Source: Leptothrix sp. (in: b-proteobacteria) (GTDB lineage Bacteria > Pseudomonadota > Gammaproteobacteria > Burkholderiales > Burkholderiaceae_C). Taken from it: a stretch of 64,000 nucleotides of DNA. Position numbers and translations under genes: made by a program. The notes beneath the pieces were generated by a model. It saw nothing but the letters and a program-made list of their open reading frames with translations, searched no databases and was not told the origin of the DNA. Shown here one piece after another: positions 37,670 through 47,507 of the stretch (within the stretch, counting starts at the first letter, position 1; each line of letters starts with the position of its first letter). The stretch is from positions 1-64,000 of the forward strand of contig PNKV01000012.1 in NCBI GenBank assembly GCA_013822685.1. The letters are read 5' to 3'.

Positions 37670-38392
37670 TCAGTTCAATTCAGCGTTGTGGAACACATCC
37701 TGGGCATCGTCCAGGTCTTCCAACATGTCCAGCAATTTCTGCTGGCGGGCAGCATCATCGCCGCTCAGTTCAACCGTGTTTTCAGCGCGCATGGTCACTT
37801 CGGCCACCTCGGGGGTCAATCCCACGTTCGTCAAGGCTGCCTTGATGGCCTCAAACGCCAACGGCGGCGTCAGCACTTCGATGGAACCATCGTCGTGCGT
37901 GATGACGTCGTCGGCGCCCGCTTCCAGCGCAGCTTCCATGACCTTGTCCTCGCTTGTGCCCGGCGCAAAGATCAGCTGGCCGCAGTGCTTGAACTGGAAC
38001 GCGACCGAGCCTTCCGTGCCCAGGTTGCCACCGTACTTGCTAAAAATGTGCCGGACTTCGGCCACGGTGCGCACGCGGTTGTCGGTCATGCAGTCAATGA
38101 TGATGGCCGCGCCGCCAATGCCGTAGCCCTCGTAGCGCACTTCTTCGTAGTGCACGCCTTCCAGATTGCCGGTGGCCTTGTCGATGTTGCGCTTGATGGT
38201 ATCGGCGGGCATGTTGGCCGCCTTGGCTTTTTCAATCGCCAGGCGCAGGCGCGGGTTGACGTCCAGGTCGCCGCCACCCAGGCGGGCCGCGACGATGATT
38301 TCGCGGATGACCCGGGTCCAGACCTTGCCTCGTTTCTCATCCTGGCGCCCTTTGCGGTGCTGGATGTTGGCCCATTTGGAATGTCCGGCCAT
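37670..38392 (-). CDS. yebC: YebC/PmpR family protein (TACO1-like)
   Basis: A 240-residue protein of the YebC/TACO1 family. It begins [20 protein letters not shown] and has [17 protein letters not shown] and [18 protein letters not shown]. Members are described as transcription regulators and, more recently, as translation factors that help ribosomes at polyproline stretches. The frame extends upstream, but the conserved MAGHSKW start at 38392 is unambiguous. It is the first gene of the long minus-strand chain and diverges from the HerA-like gene. Confidence 0.96.
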   Translation of the reverse strand: MAGHSKWANIQHRKGRQDEKRGKVWTRVIREIIVAARLGGGDLDVNPRLRLAIEKAKAANMPADTIKRNIDKATGNLEGVHYEEVRYEGYGIGGAAIIIDCMTDNRVRTVAEVRHIFSKYGGNLGTEGSVAFQFKHCGQLIFAPGTSEDKVMEAALEAGADDVITHDDGSIEVLTPPLAFEAIKAALTNVGLTPEVAEVTMRAENTVELSGDDAARQQKLLDMLEDLDDAQDVFHNAELN

Positions 38393-38531
38393 GGTGTGTG
38401 TGCTCCAAACTGTTTTTCGCCGCAAAACGGCGCGTCGCGCACCACATTGGTAGAGGGCGCGAACATGATTTGCAGAGATACTGGGATCTCGTGATTTCCC
38501 GAATTTTACCTTTGCCCTCAGGAGCCCGTTC

Positions 38532-40103
38532 ATGGCCGACCCAATTCTGATTGCCCGCCACGGCGACACCGAATGCCACTTGCTGCCAGAATTGGCCAAT
38601 CGGCATGGCCTGATCACGGGCGCCACGGGCACGGGCAAGACGATCACCTTGCAAAACCTGGCCGAAAACTTCTCGAAACTGGGCGTGCCGGTCTTCATGG
38701 CCGACATCAAGGGCGACCTGACCGGCATTTCGCAGGCCGGCACGGTCAGCCCCAAATTGGCGGCCATCCTGAAAGAACGCGGCATCGAGGCGCCAGCCCC
38801 GGTGGCCTGCCCCACCGCCTTGTGGGATGTGTTTGGTGCGCAGGGCCACCCGGTGCGCGCCACCGTGTCGGACATGGGCCCGCTGCTGCTGTCGCGCATG
38901 CTGAACCTGAACGACACGCAGCAAGGCGTGCTGCAACTCGTGTTCAAGATCGCCGATGACAACGGCCTGCTGTTGCTCGATCTGAAAGACCTGCGCGCCA
39001 TGCTGCAGCACGTGGGTGACAACGCCAGCCAGTTCACCACCGAATACGGCAACATTAGCCCGGCCAGCGTGGGCGCCATTCAGCGCGGCCTGATGCAGGT
39101 GGAAGAACAAGGCGGCGATCAATTCTTTGGCGAGCCCATGCTCGACATCCACGACTTCATGCAGACGGTCGATGGCCGTGGCGTGGTCAACATCCTGGCC
39201 GCCGACAAGCTGATGAACGCGCCGCGTCTGTACGCCACCTTCCTGCTGTGGATGCTGTCGGAGTTGTTTGAATCCCTGCCAGAGGTGGGCGACCTGGACA
39301 AACCCAAGCTGGTGTTCTTTTTTGACGAGGCCCACCTGCTGTTCACCGACGCGCCCAAAGCCTTGATCGAGCGCATCGAATTGGTCGTTCGCTTGGTGCG
39401 GTCAAAAGGAGTGGGCGTTTATTTCGTCACTCAAAATCCGCTGGACGTGCCCGAAACGGTTTTGGGCCAGTTGGGCAACCGCGTGCAACATGCCCTGCGC
39501 GCCTTCACGCCCCGCGATCAGAAAGCCGTCAAGTCGGCGGCGGAAACCATGCGCGCCAACCCAGGCCTGGACATTGGCACCGCCATCACCGAACTGGCGG
39601 TGGGCGAGGCCTTAATCAGCTGCCTGGACGACAAGGGCCGCCCCGGCATCACGCAACGCGTGTTTGTGCTGCCGCCTGGCAGCCAGATTGGCCCGATCAC
39701 ACCCGATCAGCGCAAGACCTTGCTGACCACATCGTTGGTCGCAGGCGTGTACGAGAAAGTGGTGGACCGCGACTCGGCTTACGAAAAGCTCAAAGGCCGC
39801 GCCGCCAGCACGCCCACCCGTGAACAGGCGGAAGCGCATGCGCCAAGCTCAATGCGCGAAGAAGCGGAGGCCGCCGTGCGTGGCAATCGCAGCACCCCCA
39901 GCAGTCAGCCTGCGCCAGATGCCGGAGGATCCTGGCTGGGTGACTTGGCCGGTGGGCTGCTCAAGGGCAGTGGTCGCAAGGATTCCATACTGGAAACCGT
40001 GGCCAAGTCGGCCGCGCGCACCATCGGGTCATCGGTCGGCCGCGAGATCATCCGCGGCGTGCTGGGATCGCTGCTGGGGGGCAGCAGCAGCCGACGCCGC
40101 TGA
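38532..40103 (+). CDS. HerA-like ATPase (DUF853)
   Basis: A 523-residue RecA-fold P-loop ATPase of the HerA/FtsK clade. Walker A GATGTGKT lies at residues 30-37 and Walker [11 protein letters not shown] at 261-270, followed by the sensor region [20 protein letters not shown]. The C-terminal 120 residues are Ala/Gly/Ser-rich and end in basic SSRRR, a flexible tail. The family is often annotated as DUF853 or YjgR; its DNA substrate is not known. No NurA nuclease gene is adjacent, so this is not a classical HerA-NurA end-resection pair. Confidence 0.88.
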   Translation: MADPILIARHGDTECHLLPELANRHGLITGATGTGKTITLQNLAENFSKLGVPVFMADIKGDLTGISQAGTVSPKLAAILKERGIEAPAPVACPTALWDVFGAQGHPVRATVSDMGPLLLSRMLNLNDTQQGVLQLVFKIADDNGLLLLDLKDLRAMLQHVGDNASQFTTEYGNISPASVGAIQRGLMQVEEQGGDQFFGEPMLDIHDFMQTVDGRGVVNILAADKLMNAPRLYATFLLWMLSELFESLPEVGDLDKPKLVFFFDEAHLLFTDAPKALIERIELVVRLVRSKGVGVYFVTQNPLDVPETVLGQLGNRVQHALRAFTPRDQKAVKSAAETMRANPGLDIGTAITELAVGEALISCLDDKGRPGITQRVFVLPPGSQIGPITPDQRKTLLTTSLVAGVYEKVVDRDSAYEKLKGRAASTPTREQAEAHAPSSMREEAEAAVRGNRSTPSSQPAPDAGGSWLGDLAGGLLKGSGRKDSILETVAKSAARTIGSSVGREIIRGVLGSLLGGSSSRRR

Positions 40104-40130
40104 CCGCCAAACCCAGCCTGCCAAGGCCGA

Positions 40131-40559
40131 TCAACGGTCTCGGTGGCCCCAGCCGCCACGGCGGTCGTCGTGGTCATTGCCGCGGTCGTAACCACGCTCA
40201 TAACCCTGGCGGTAGCCATTGGCGTAAGCCTCAGCGCGACCATGGCGGTGCCAACGGCCATGGTGCCAGCCCCGGTCGGAGCGGAAACGGGGAGGCGCCT
40301 GGTAGACCACCGGCTGCACGCCGTAATACGGCTGAGGCACCACCACGACCCGGCGCGGCTGCACATACACCGGTTGCGGTGGATAGTAGTAGCCGCCGCC
40401 ATTCGAGACCACGGCATTCACATGGCCTGGTCCGGCGATGAGGGGCGCGTGCACCCCGACGGACCAAGAAACGCCACCTGCGTTGGCCACCCCGGCCACA
40501 GCCACCAAGGCGGTGGCCATCAGGATCTTGGGTCGAGAAAAAATTTGGCGAACATTCAT
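40131..40559 (-). CDS. Small secreted Pro/Tyr- and His/Arg-rich protein
   Basis: A 142-residue exported protein of unknown function with a signal peptide (1-27, ending VANA). A Val/Pro/Tyr-rich middle contains PXPV-like repeats (PQPVYVQP, PQPYYGVQP). The His/Arg/Gly/Tyr-rich C-terminus (about 95-142) has RWHRHGR and GYERGYDRG. AAGGAG lies 9 bases before the ATG at 40559. Low-complexity envelope proteins of this type are common in Burkholderiales; metal or surface binding is only a guess. Confidence 0.72.
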   Translation of the reverse strand: MNVRQIFSRPKILMATALVAVAGVANAGGVSWSVGVHAPLIAGPGHVNAVVSNGGGYYYPPQPVYVQPRRVVVVPQPYYGVQPVVYQAPPRFRSDRGWHHGRWHRHGRAEAYANGYRQGYERGYDRGNDHDDRRGGWGHRDR

Positions 40560-40698
40560 GCTGGGTCTCCTTGTCATGACGGCGGCCCTGGATGAAACAA
40601 GCGGCACGCTTTCCGTCATGGCTCTACAACGTCCAGCTTAATCCCGTCGATGACAGGATTACGTAAAGCTATGTTGCGCTTGTGTGAGCAGTGGTGAC

Positions 40699-41976
40699 TC
40701 AGTGGCAGTCGCTGCGCGCCACCGCCAACAGGCGCTCGACCTCGTCCCGGTGGTGGACGGTGTTGCTGCGGTGCCAGAGCCAGATGCCCATCATGGAGGC
40801 CGCCACCACCAAGCCAAACGCCGTGATGGCGCCATAGGCCGACAGGCCTGACTTGGTGAGCCCGCTGTACATGGCGCCCATCACCAGGATGGCCGCCTGC
40901 TCATTGAAGTTCTGCACCGCGATGGAGCGGCCCGAACCCATCAGGTTGTGGCCCCGGTGCTGCAGCAAGGCATTCATGGGCACCACCAAAAAGCCACCCA
41001 AACCACCCAGGATGATCAAGAAGGGGATGGCCACGCTGACGTCGCGGATCATGTTCATGCCCAGCACCAACACGCCCATGGCCACGCCCAGCGGGATCAC
41101 CCGCGTGGCCTGGTCCAGGCGCATCTTGGCGGAGGCCAACACCGCACCCACCGCCGTGCCCACAGCCACCACACCCACCAGGGCCGACGCCTGAGTTGTG
41201 TCATAGCTCAATGCCACGCCAGCCCACGCCAACACGATGTAACGCAAATTGCCGGACACCCCCCAAAACAAGGTGGTTGTGCCAAGGGAGATCTGACCCA
41301 GCTTGTCTTTCCACAAGCGGCGATTGCAGTCAAAGAAATCACCCACCAAGGACCACAGATGCGCCGGCAGCGGCTGCAGGGGGGTTTCCGTGCGGGGGAT
41401 GCGCAAGTTGAACAAGGCCGCCAGCACGTACAACAGGATCATGGTGGCGATGGCCGCCTCGGGCGGTGTATCGATGCCGGTGTTGATCAAAGGCAAGTCG
41501 AAAGCCAGCAGGTGCGGCGCCACGACTTCACCCATCAACTGGCCGCCCAACACCACACCCAGGATGATGGAGCTGATGGTCAGGCCCTCGATCCAGCCAT
41601 TGGCCTTGACCAACTGCGAAGGCGGCAGCAATTCGGTCAGGATGCCGTACTTGGCCGGCGAGTAAGCCGCCGCGCCCAGGCCCACCACGGCATACGCGAT
41701 CAGGGGGTGGCTGCCGAACAGCATCATCAGGCAACCGACCACCTTGATGCTGTTGGAAAAAAACATGACCCGGCCCTTTGGCACCGCGTCGGCAAAAGCG
41801 CCGACAAAGGGGGCCAGCACCACGTAGAACAAGGCGAACATGGGCACCAGCGCCGCAGGCTGCCAATCAGGGGCGCCCGAACTTTTCAGCAATTCCACCG
41901 CGGCCACGAACAAGGCGTTGTCGGCGAGCGAGCTGAAGAACTGCGCCGCCATGATGGTGAAAAAGCCTTTTTTCAT
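40699..41976 (-). CDS. lplT: Lysophospholipid transporter LplT (MFS)
   Basis: A 425-residue 12-TM major facilitator. The N-terminus MKKGFFTIMAAQFFSSLADN and the loop PKGRVMFFSNSIKVVGCL match LplT, which moves lysophospholipids from the periplasmic to the cytoplasmic leaflet for re-acylation. There is no acyltransferase/acyl-ACP synthetase (Aas) gene or fusion nearby. The start at 41976 follows family alignment. It diverges from alr with 116 bases between starts. Confidence 0.9.
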   Translation of the reverse strand: MKKGFFTIMAAQFFSSLADNALFVAAVELLKSSGAPDWQPAALVPMFALFYVVLAPFVGAFADAVPKGRVMFFSNSIKVVGCLMMLFGSHPLIAYAVVGLGAAAYSPAKYGILTELLPPSQLVKANGWIEGLTISSIILGVVLGGQLMGEVVAPHLLAFDLPLINTGIDTPPEAAIATMILLYVLAALFNLRIPRTETPLQPLPAHLWSLVGDFFDCNRRLWKDKLGQISLGTTTLFWGVSGNLRYIVLAWAGVALSYDTTQASALVGVVAVGTAVGAVLASAKMRLDQATRVIPLGVAMGVLVLGMNMIRDVSVAIPFLIILGGLGGFLVVPMNALLQHRGHNLMGSGRSIAVQNFNEQAAILVMGAMYSGLTKSGLSAYGAITAFGLVVAASMMGIWLWHRSNTVHHRDEVERLLAVARSDCH

Positions 41977-42092
41977 AAGCGGGCAGTCACTGTCTTCATG
42001 CGTGTGATGTTGGACCTTCGCCACCCACCAGACATCGGTAAAGCGGCAGGCCAAGCCGCGGTTTATAGCATGGCCACTGGCACAATCCCCTC

Positions 42093-43199
42093 ATGCCCCG
42101 TCCCTTAGAAGCCCTCATCCACGTGGACGCCCTCCACCACAACTTGCAGCGTGCGCGTGACTGCGCGCCAGACGCGAGGGTGTGGGCGGTGGTCAAAGCC
42201 AATGCCTACGGTCACGGCATCGAGCGTGCCTTTGAAGGCCTTCGCGCCGCCGACGGCTTTGCCCTGCTCGACATCGCCGAGGCACAGCGTCTGCGCAAAC
42301 TGGATTGGCGTGGTCCCATCTTGTTGCTGGAGGGTGTGTTCGAAGCGCGCGACCTGGAATGGTGTTCGCGCTTGGGCCTGTGGCACGTGGTGCACTGCGA
42401 TGAGCAGATTGATTGGCTGGCCCAGCACAAGACCGAGTGGCCGCACCGCGTGTTCCTGAAGATGAACACCGGCATGAACCGATTGGGTTTTACGCCGCCC
42501 GCCTTCCGCAGTGCCTGGGCCCGCCTGTCGGCCTTGCCACAGGTCGACGAGGTGTCGCTCATGACGCACTTCTCCGACGCGGACGGGCCCCGCGGCATCG
42601 CGCACCAGACCGAGCTGTTCCTCAGCACCTGCGCCGATTTGAGCGGAGAGCGCAGCCTGTGCAACAGTGCCGGCACCTTGCGCCATGCGCACGGTGCCAG
42701 CGTTCGTGGCGATTGGGTCCGCCCGGGCATCATGCTGTATGGCTCCTCACCCGACTACCCGGAGCACACCGCGGCCTATTGGGGCTTGCAGGCCACCATG
42801 ACCTTGAAATCGCAGCTCATTGCCATCCAGCATCTGAAAGCTGGCGACACCGTGGGCTATGGCAGCCGCTTCGTCGCGGACCGCGACCTGCGCCTGGGCG
42901 TGGTTGCTTGTGGTTATGCCGATGGCTACCCCCGCCATGCGCCCGATGGCACGCCCTTGCTGGTCGATGGCGTGCGCGTGCCCTTGATCGGGCGCGTGTC
43001 CATGGACATGGTCACGGTGGACTTGAGCGCAGCGCCCCAGGCCAAAGTGGGTAGCGAGGCGACCTTGTGGGGCCACGGCCCTCAGCTCGACGGTCAAGCC
43101 ACCGCCTTGTCGATCGACGAAGTGGCCCGGCACTGCGGCACCGTGGGCTATGAATTGATGTGCGCGCTTTCGCAGCGGGTTCCAGTCAGCGCGGTCTGA
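42093..43199 (+). CDS. alr: Alanine racemase
   Basis: A 368-residue PLP enzyme supplying D-alanine for peptidoglycan. The PLP lysine is Lys35 in [10 protein letters not shown] and the second acid-base Tyr is Tyr256 in TVGYGSRF; the active-site [10 protein letters not shown] stretch is also present. Length and motifs fit the biosynthetic Alr form. It begins near LplT on the opposite strand; the linkage lplT-alr-radA recurs in the order. Confidence 0.96.
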   Translation: MPRPLEALIHVDALHHNLQRARDCAPDARVWAVVKANAYGHGIERAFEGLRAADGFALLDIAEAQRLRKLDWRGPILLLEGVFEARDLEWCSRLGLWHVVHCDEQIDWLAQHKTEWPHRVFLKMNTGMNRLGFTPPAFRSAWARLSALPQVDEVSLMTHFSDADGPRGIAHQTELFLSTCADLSGERSLCNSAGTLRHAHGASVRGDWVRPGIMLYGSSPDYPEHTAAYWGLQATMTLKSQLIAIQHLKAGDTVGYGSRFVADRDLRLGVVACGYADGYPRHAPDGTPLLVDGVRVPLIGRVSMDMVTVDLSAAPQAKVGSEATLWGHGPQLDGQATALSIDEVARHCGTVGYELMCALSQRVPVSAV

Positions 43200-43263
43200 T
43201 GCACCAATTTGCACCAATTCGGCACAGCATTTGCATGCAGCTTTTCCTTTTGCCCCGCCCTCA

Positions 43264-43797
43264 ATGAGTTTTGCACCAGAATCAAGCATGGACATCGACC
43301 ACCACCGCCACCAGTTGCGCATGACCTTGCTCATGACGCCCGACATGGCCAACTTCTCCGGCAATGTGCACGGCGGCACCATCCTCAAGCTGCTTGACCA
43401 GGTGGCCTACGCCTGTGCCAGCCGTTATGCCGGCTGCTATGTGCTGACCTTGTCGGTTGACCGCGTGACCTTCCGCCAGCCCATCCACGTGGGCGAGCTG
43501 GTGACGTTCCTGGCGTCGGTCAACTTCACGGGCAACTCCTCCATGGAGATCGGCGTGAAGGTGATCGCCGAGAACATCCGCACCCAAGTGGTGCGCCATG
43601 CCAACAGCTGTTTCTTCACGATGGTCGCGGTCGATGACAACAACCGCCCCAAACCCGTGACGCCGCTGGAGCCCACCACGGCCGAAGAAAAACGCCGCTT
43701 CGAATCCGCCCTGTTGCGCCGCCAACTGCGCCAGGAACTGGACCGCAAATTCAAAGCCATTCAGGACAACCAGAAGGACGGCGACGAGATCGCCTGA
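43264..43797 (+). CDS. Acyl-CoA thioesterase (YciA/BACH-type hotdog)
   Basis: A 177-residue hotdog thioesterase. The family signature is FSGNVHGGTILKLLDQVAYA with the catalytic Asp in LLDQ; VDRVTFRQPIHVGELV and a Lys/Arg/Gln-rich helical tail (about 130-177) follow. The start at 43264 (MSFAPESS) or 43288 (MDIDHHRHQ) is uncertain because neither has a ribosome-binding site. Two copies of GCACCAATT lie just upstream. It probably hydrolyses acyl-CoAs to release CoA. Confidence 0.87.
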   Translation: MSFAPESSMDIDHHRHQLRMTLLMTPDMANFSGNVHGGTILKLLDQVAYACASRYAGCYVLTLSVDRVTFRQPIHVGELVTFLASVNFTGNSSMEIGVKVIAENIRTQVVRHANSCFFTMVAVDDNNRPKPVTPLEPTTAEEKRRFESALLRRQLRQELDRKFKAIQDNQKDGDEIA

Positions 43798-43810
43798 ACG
43801 ACGACCCTTC

Positions 43811-45181
43811 ATGGCCAAAGACAAAACGATCTTCACCTGCTCAGAGTGCGGTGGCACCAGCCCCAAATGGCTGGGCAAGTGCCCCCACTGCAACGCCTGG
43901 AACACGCTGGAAGAAACCCGTGCCGACACGGGCCCGGCCAAGAACCGCATGCAGGCCCTGACGCGCGGGCTGAACGCGCCGCAGCCGGTGGCGACCTTGT
44001 CCCACATCGAAGCGGCCGACATTGCCCGCACCCCGACCGGCCTGGAAGAGCTGGACCGGGTGCTGGGTGGCGGCATCGTCACCGGGGGCGTGATCCTGAT
44101 CGGCGGCGATCCGGGCATCGGCAAATCGACTTTGCTTCTGCAGGCGCTGGACGCCCTGTCGCGCCAAATGCCGGTGCTGTACGTGACGGGCGAGGAAAGC
44201 GGTGCCCAGGTTGCGCTTCGTGCGCAGCGGCTGGGCCTTGATGGCTCGAAGGTGCGCGTGCAGGCCGAGATCCAGCTCGAGAACATCATCGCCACCCTGG
44301 AGGCCGAGCAACCGTCCTTCTGCGTGATCGACTCAATCCAGACCATCTATTCCGACCAGCTGACTTCGGCGCCGGGTTCGGTGGCCCAGGTGCGCGAGTG
44401 CGCCGCCCACCTCACGCGCGTGGCCAAGTCCAGCGGTTGCACGATGGTGCTGGTGGGGCATGTGACGAAGGAAGGCGCCTTGGCCGGGCCGCGGGTGCTG
44501 GAGCACATCGTTGACACCGTTTTGTACTTTGAAGGCGAAACGCACAGCAGCTTCCGCCTGGTGCGCGCCATCAAGAACCGCTTCGGGGCCGTGAACGAGA
44601 TCGGTGTCTTCGCGATGACCGACAAGGGTTTGAAAGGGGTGAGCAACCCGAGCGCCATCTTCTTGTCCACGCACGATGAGCCGGTGCCCGGCTCGGTGGT
44701 GATGGTGACGCTGGAAGGCACGCGCCCGCTGCTGGTGGAAATCCAGGCACTGGTCGATTCTGGCGGCCCCAGCCCACGGCGGTTGAGCGTGGGCCTGGAG
44801 CGCGATCGCCTGGCGATGTTGCTGGCGGTGCTGCACCGCCACGCTGGCATGGCCTGCTTTGACCAAGACGTGTTCGTGAACGCCGTGGGCGGGGTGCGGA
44901 TCAGCGAGCCAGCGGCCGACTTGGCCGTGTTGCTGGCGATTCAAAGCAGCCTGCGCGGCAAGCCTTTGCCGAAGGGTTTTTTTGCGTTTGGCGAGGTGGG
45001 CTTGGCTGGCGAGATCCGACCTGCGCCGCGTGGGCAGGAACGCTTGAAGGAAGCAGCCAAACTCGGGTTCTCAATCGCCGTGGTGCCCAAGGCCAATGCA
45101 CCCAAGAAGCCCATTGAAGGGCTCATCATCCATGCGGTGGATCGTGTGGAACAGGCCGTGGATTTGGCACGTTCGTTGTAG
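43811..45181 (+). CDS. radA: DNA repair protein RadA
   Basis: A 456-residue protein that drives branch migration in recombination. The N-terminal zinc finger has Cys10, Cys13, Cys24 and Cys27. The RecA-like core has Walker A GGDPGIGKST (98-107) and the RadA-specific KNRFG motif. The C-terminal Lon-protease-like domain (about 290-456) ends in KPIEGLIIHAVDRVEQAVDLA. It begins 13 bases after the thioesterase stop and is the last gene before the palindromic non-coding region. Confidence 0.96.
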   Translation: MAKDKTIFTCSECGGTSPKWLGKCPHCNAWNTLEETRADTGPAKNRMQALTRGLNAPQPVATLSHIEAADIARTPTGLEELDRVLGGGIVTGGVILIGGDPGIGKSTLLLQALDALSRQMPVLYVTGEESGAQVALRAQRLGLDGSKVRVQAEIQLENIIATLEAEQPSFCVIDSIQTIYSDQLTSAPGSVAQVRECAAHLTRVAKSSGCTMVLVGHVTKEGALAGPRVLEHIVDTVLYFEGETHSSFRLVRAIKNRFGAVNEIGVFAMTDKGLKGVSNPSAIFLSTHDEPVPGSVVMVTLEGTRPLLVEIQALVDSGGPSPRRLSVGLERDRLAMLLAVLHRHAGMACFDQDVFVNAVGGVRISEPAADLAVLLAIQSSLRGKPLPKGFFAFGEVGLAGEIRPAPRGQERLKEAAKLGFSIAVVPKANAPKKPIEGLIIHAVDRVEQAVDLARSL

Positions 45182-45246
45182 AGGCCATGCCTCATGCCGC
45201 CGGGTGCGTGCTGTCGTTGGTACGCTTTGTCGGTCAGCGCGAGGCG

Positions 45247-45440
45247 GGGATGAGGCGGCAGTTTGCAGGGCTCCTATGGTGGCGGCCCACCGCTGCGCGG
45301 CGGACTGCTCTGCGGTGCTCGCCCGGGGCGGGATCGTCCGAAACTCGCCCTGCGGGCTCAAACAACGGACGATCTTTTTCCGCCCCAGGCTGCGCTCCTC
45401 GACGCCCCCGAAGTCGCCCCGCCAACTGCCGCCTCATCCC
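45247..45440. repeat. Palindromic element A (nested inverted repeats)
   Basis: The ends are a perfect 17-base inverted repeat, GGGATGAGGCGGCAGTT at 45247-45263 and its complement at 45424-45440. Inside, GATCGTCCG (45332-45340) pairs with CGGACGATC (45366-45374), and GGGGCGG (45325-45331) with CCGCCCC (45380-45386). No convincing reading frame exists on either strand of 45182-45782. It may be a miniature transposon-like repeat or a structured RNA. Confidence 0.75.
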
Positions 45441-45505
45441 TGATCGCCTCGCTGGTGGCGTGCCACCAAATGCGGCCGTGGCATGCCAACAGCAGGGCGA
45501 CAAAA

Positions 45506-45735
45506 GGGCTGGGCGGGCATCCGGCGGGGCGCCTTGTCGGTGCTGAGGAGCGCAGCGCCGAGGTGCGCGCGCGAAGCGCGCATCGTCAACTGACTTGTCG
45601 CCGATGTCTCAACGAAGCGCCTGAAGGGCGCGCAGTGAGTTTCGGCGACACCACCTCGGCGCGAACACCGCAAGGCAGTCCCGCTTGAAAAGCGGGGCCA
45701 CCAACATGAAGCCCCGCCGGATGCCCGCCCAGCCC
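45506..45735. repeat. Palindromic element B (25-base terminal inverted repeat, concentric helices)
   Basis: A perfect 25-base inverted repeat closes the element (45506-45530 with 45711-45735, starting GGGCTGGGCGGGCATCCGGC). Within it are concentric pairs of 11 bases (45555-45565 with 45652-45662), 9 bases (45596-45604 with 45642-45650) and 5 bases (45617-45621 with 45627-45631). Side hairpins lie at 45564-45582 and 45680-45696. Element B's GAGGAGCGCAGC (45545-45556) is the complement of a 12-base stretch in element A (45389-45400), so the two are related. The space 45440-45506 and 45736-45782 shows nothing else. Confidence 0.78.
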
Positions 45736-45782
45736 GCGCCCTGCGCTGCCAATCAAGCACCCCAACCATCACACGCAAAAAA

Positions 45783-47345
45783 CTAGCGCTTGATCGCCTG
45801 CCGCAAATTCATGCCAGACAGCAGCAAAACACCGAAGTAAAGCACCGCTGCTGCCGCCAAACAGCCCGCCATCAGCCCCACACGCAGCAGCGGCTGACCG
45901 TGCAAGCCCAGCCAGTCAATGTGGTGCGCCGCGAACCACAGCAACACGCCCAACAAGCCAGAGGCCAGCACCACGCGCAGCGCGAACAACACCCAGCCCG
46001 GCGAAGGCTGGTAGCGCCCCGCCCGGCGCAAGCCGATCAGCAACCATGTGGCGTTGATCAGCGACGCTACACCAATCGACAAGGCCAGCCCGGCATGACC
46101 CAGCCATGGCACGAACACCAGGTTGAGCAACTGCGTGAAGACCAGCACCGTGATGCCGATGCGCACTGGGGTACGGATGTCTTGCGTGGCGTAAAAACCG
46201 GGCGCCAGGATCTTGATGCCGACCAGGCCCATCAACCCCACGCCATAGCCGCTCAAGGCCAGCACCGTCTGGCGCACGTCGGTCGGGCTGAAACGGCCAT
46301 AGTGGTACAGCACGGACACCAGCGGCTCGGCAAACAACAACAAGGCCACGGCACAAGGCAGCGCCAGCAAGACCACGAGGCGCAAGCCCCAATCCAGCAG
46401 GTTTGAAAACTCGGCCTTGTCGCCACTGGCTTGCGCCTTGGACAACTGCGGCAGCAGCACCACGCCCAGGGCCACGCCCAGCATGGCGGTCGGGAACTCC
46501 ATCAGGCGGTCGGCATAGGTCAGCCACGAGACCGAGCCTGCCTGCAGGTGCGATGCGATCTGCGTGTTGACCAGCAAGGACAACTGCGCCACCGACACAC
46601 CCAGCACCGCCGGCCCCATCTGGCGCAGGATGCGCCGCACGCCCTGGTGATGCCAAGCCGCTTTGATGCCCGACCACGAAACGCCAATGCTGGGCAACGA
46701 TTTGATCCGGATCAGCGCAGGGATCTGGATGGCGAGTTGAGCCACGCCGCCCACCATCACGCCCACGGCCAGCGCCAACACCGGGTCCAGGCCATGGGCC
46801 CGGAACACCGGAGCCGCGAACCAGGCCGCCGCAATCACCGACAGGTTGAGCAACACCGGCGTGGCCGCTGGCACCGCGAAACGCCCCCAGGTGTTGAGGA
46901 TGCCCGCGCTCAGCGCCACCAGGGACATGAAGCCGATGTAAGGAAACATCCAGCGCGTCATCACCACCGCGGCGTCAAACCCGCCACTCTCGCGCAATCC
47001 GGAGGCCATCAACCACACCAGGACCGGCGCGCCCACCACGCCCAGCACGCTCACCACCAGCAAGGTCCAGAACAGGACGGTGGCCACGGCGTTGATGAGC
47101 AGGCGGGTGCCCTCATCGCCCTGGCGGGTGCGGCTTTCGGACAGGATGGGCACGAAGGCCTGCGAAAAAGCGCCCTCGGCAAACAGGCGGCGCAGCAGAT
47201 TCGGGATGCGGAACGCCACATTGAAGGCGTCGGTGGTGGCGCTGGCCCCGAAGGCGGCGGCAATCAGCAGTTCGCGGACCAGGCCGGTGACGCGGGATGC
47301 CAGGGTCAGCAGGGAGACGATGGACGCGGATTTCAGCAAACTCAT
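45783..47345 (-). CDS. murJ: Lipid II flippase MurJ
   Basis: A 520-residue, 14-TM MOP-superfamily flippase that exposes lipid II to the periplasm. It begins MSLLKSASIVSLLTLASRVTGLVREL and contains the basic cavity motifs RIPNLLRRLFAEGAFSQAF and FYATQDIRTPVRIG. The ATG at 47345 lies only 7 bases downstream of a perfect TATAAT on the same strand and has no ribosome-binding site, so the mRNA may be leaderless. It diverges from rpsT, the conserved neighbour of murJ in many bacteria. Confidence 0.95.
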   Translation of the reverse strand: MSLLKSASIVSLLTLASRVTGLVRELLIAAAFGASATTDAFNVAFRIPNLLRRLFAEGAFSQAFVPILSESRTRQGDEGTRLLINAVATVLFWTLLVVSVLGVVGAPVLVWLMASGLRESGGFDAAVVMTRWMFPYIGFMSLVALSAGILNTWGRFAVPAATPVLLNLSVIAAAWFAAPVFRAHGLDPVLALAVGVMVGGVAQLAIQIPALIRIKSLPSIGVSWSGIKAAWHHQGVRRILRQMGPAVLGVSVAQLSLLVNTQIASHLQAGSVSWLTYADRLMEFPTAMLGVALGVVLLPQLSKAQASGDKAEFSNLLDWGLRLVVLLALPCAVALLLFAEPLVSVLYHYGRFSPTDVRQTVLALSGYGVGLMGLVGIKILAPGFYATQDIRTPVRIGITVLVFTQLLNLVFVPWLGHAGLALSIGVASLINATWLLIGLRRAGRYQPSPGWVLFALRVVLASGLLGVLLWFAAHHIDWLGLHGQPLLRVGLMAGCLAAAAVLYFGVLLLSGMNLRQAIKR

Positions 47346-47352
47346 CGCCGGG

Positions 47353-47358
47353 ATTATA
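47353..47358 (-). promoter_or_regulatory. Candidate -10 box of murJ
   Basis: TATAAT on the minus strand, seven bases before the murJ ATG; the matching -35 region is weak (CCTAGG at 17 bases, TTGCCT at 20). Transcription would begin at or next to the start codon. Confidence 0.5.
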
Positions 47359-47377
47359 GGAAGCGCCGGGGCCGGCC

Positions 47378-47406
47378 TAGGCAAAAGCTTTAGGGGACGT
47401 TATAAT
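47378..47406 (+). promoter_or_regulatory. Promoter of rpsT
   Basis: TAGGCA (47378-47383), a 17-base spacer and TATAAT (47401-47406) form a good sigma-70 promoter. It predicts a leader of about 95 bases before rpsT, long enough for the known translational autocontrol of S20. Confidence 0.7.
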
Positions 47407-47507
47407 CGTCGGCTTTTCCACCAACATCGGCTTTGTGGGGTGCGAATTGGCCGCCAGGGTTGCAAAACCCGGGTTTGACCAGGCATCCGCAAGGCCCATT
47501 AAAAATC

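Noticed and set aside
36537-38126. 529-codon plus-strand frame opposite purD and yebC
   Set aside because: It spans two well-supported minus-strand genes and has antisense-like composition.
38393-39079. Upstream extension of the yebC frame
   Set aside because: The conserved [11 protein letters not shown] start at 38392 is clear; upstream codons are antisense to the HerA-like gene.
40131-40559. Considered as a metal-resistance or nickel-binding protein because of its His-rich tail
   Set aside because: Low-complexity His/Arg/Gly content alone does not support a function, and no metal-transport genes are nearby.
45187-45688. Short frames within the 45.2-45.8 kb segment
   Set aside because: They run through the palindromic arms, occur on both strands and resemble no family; arms of an inverted repeat stay open by base composition.
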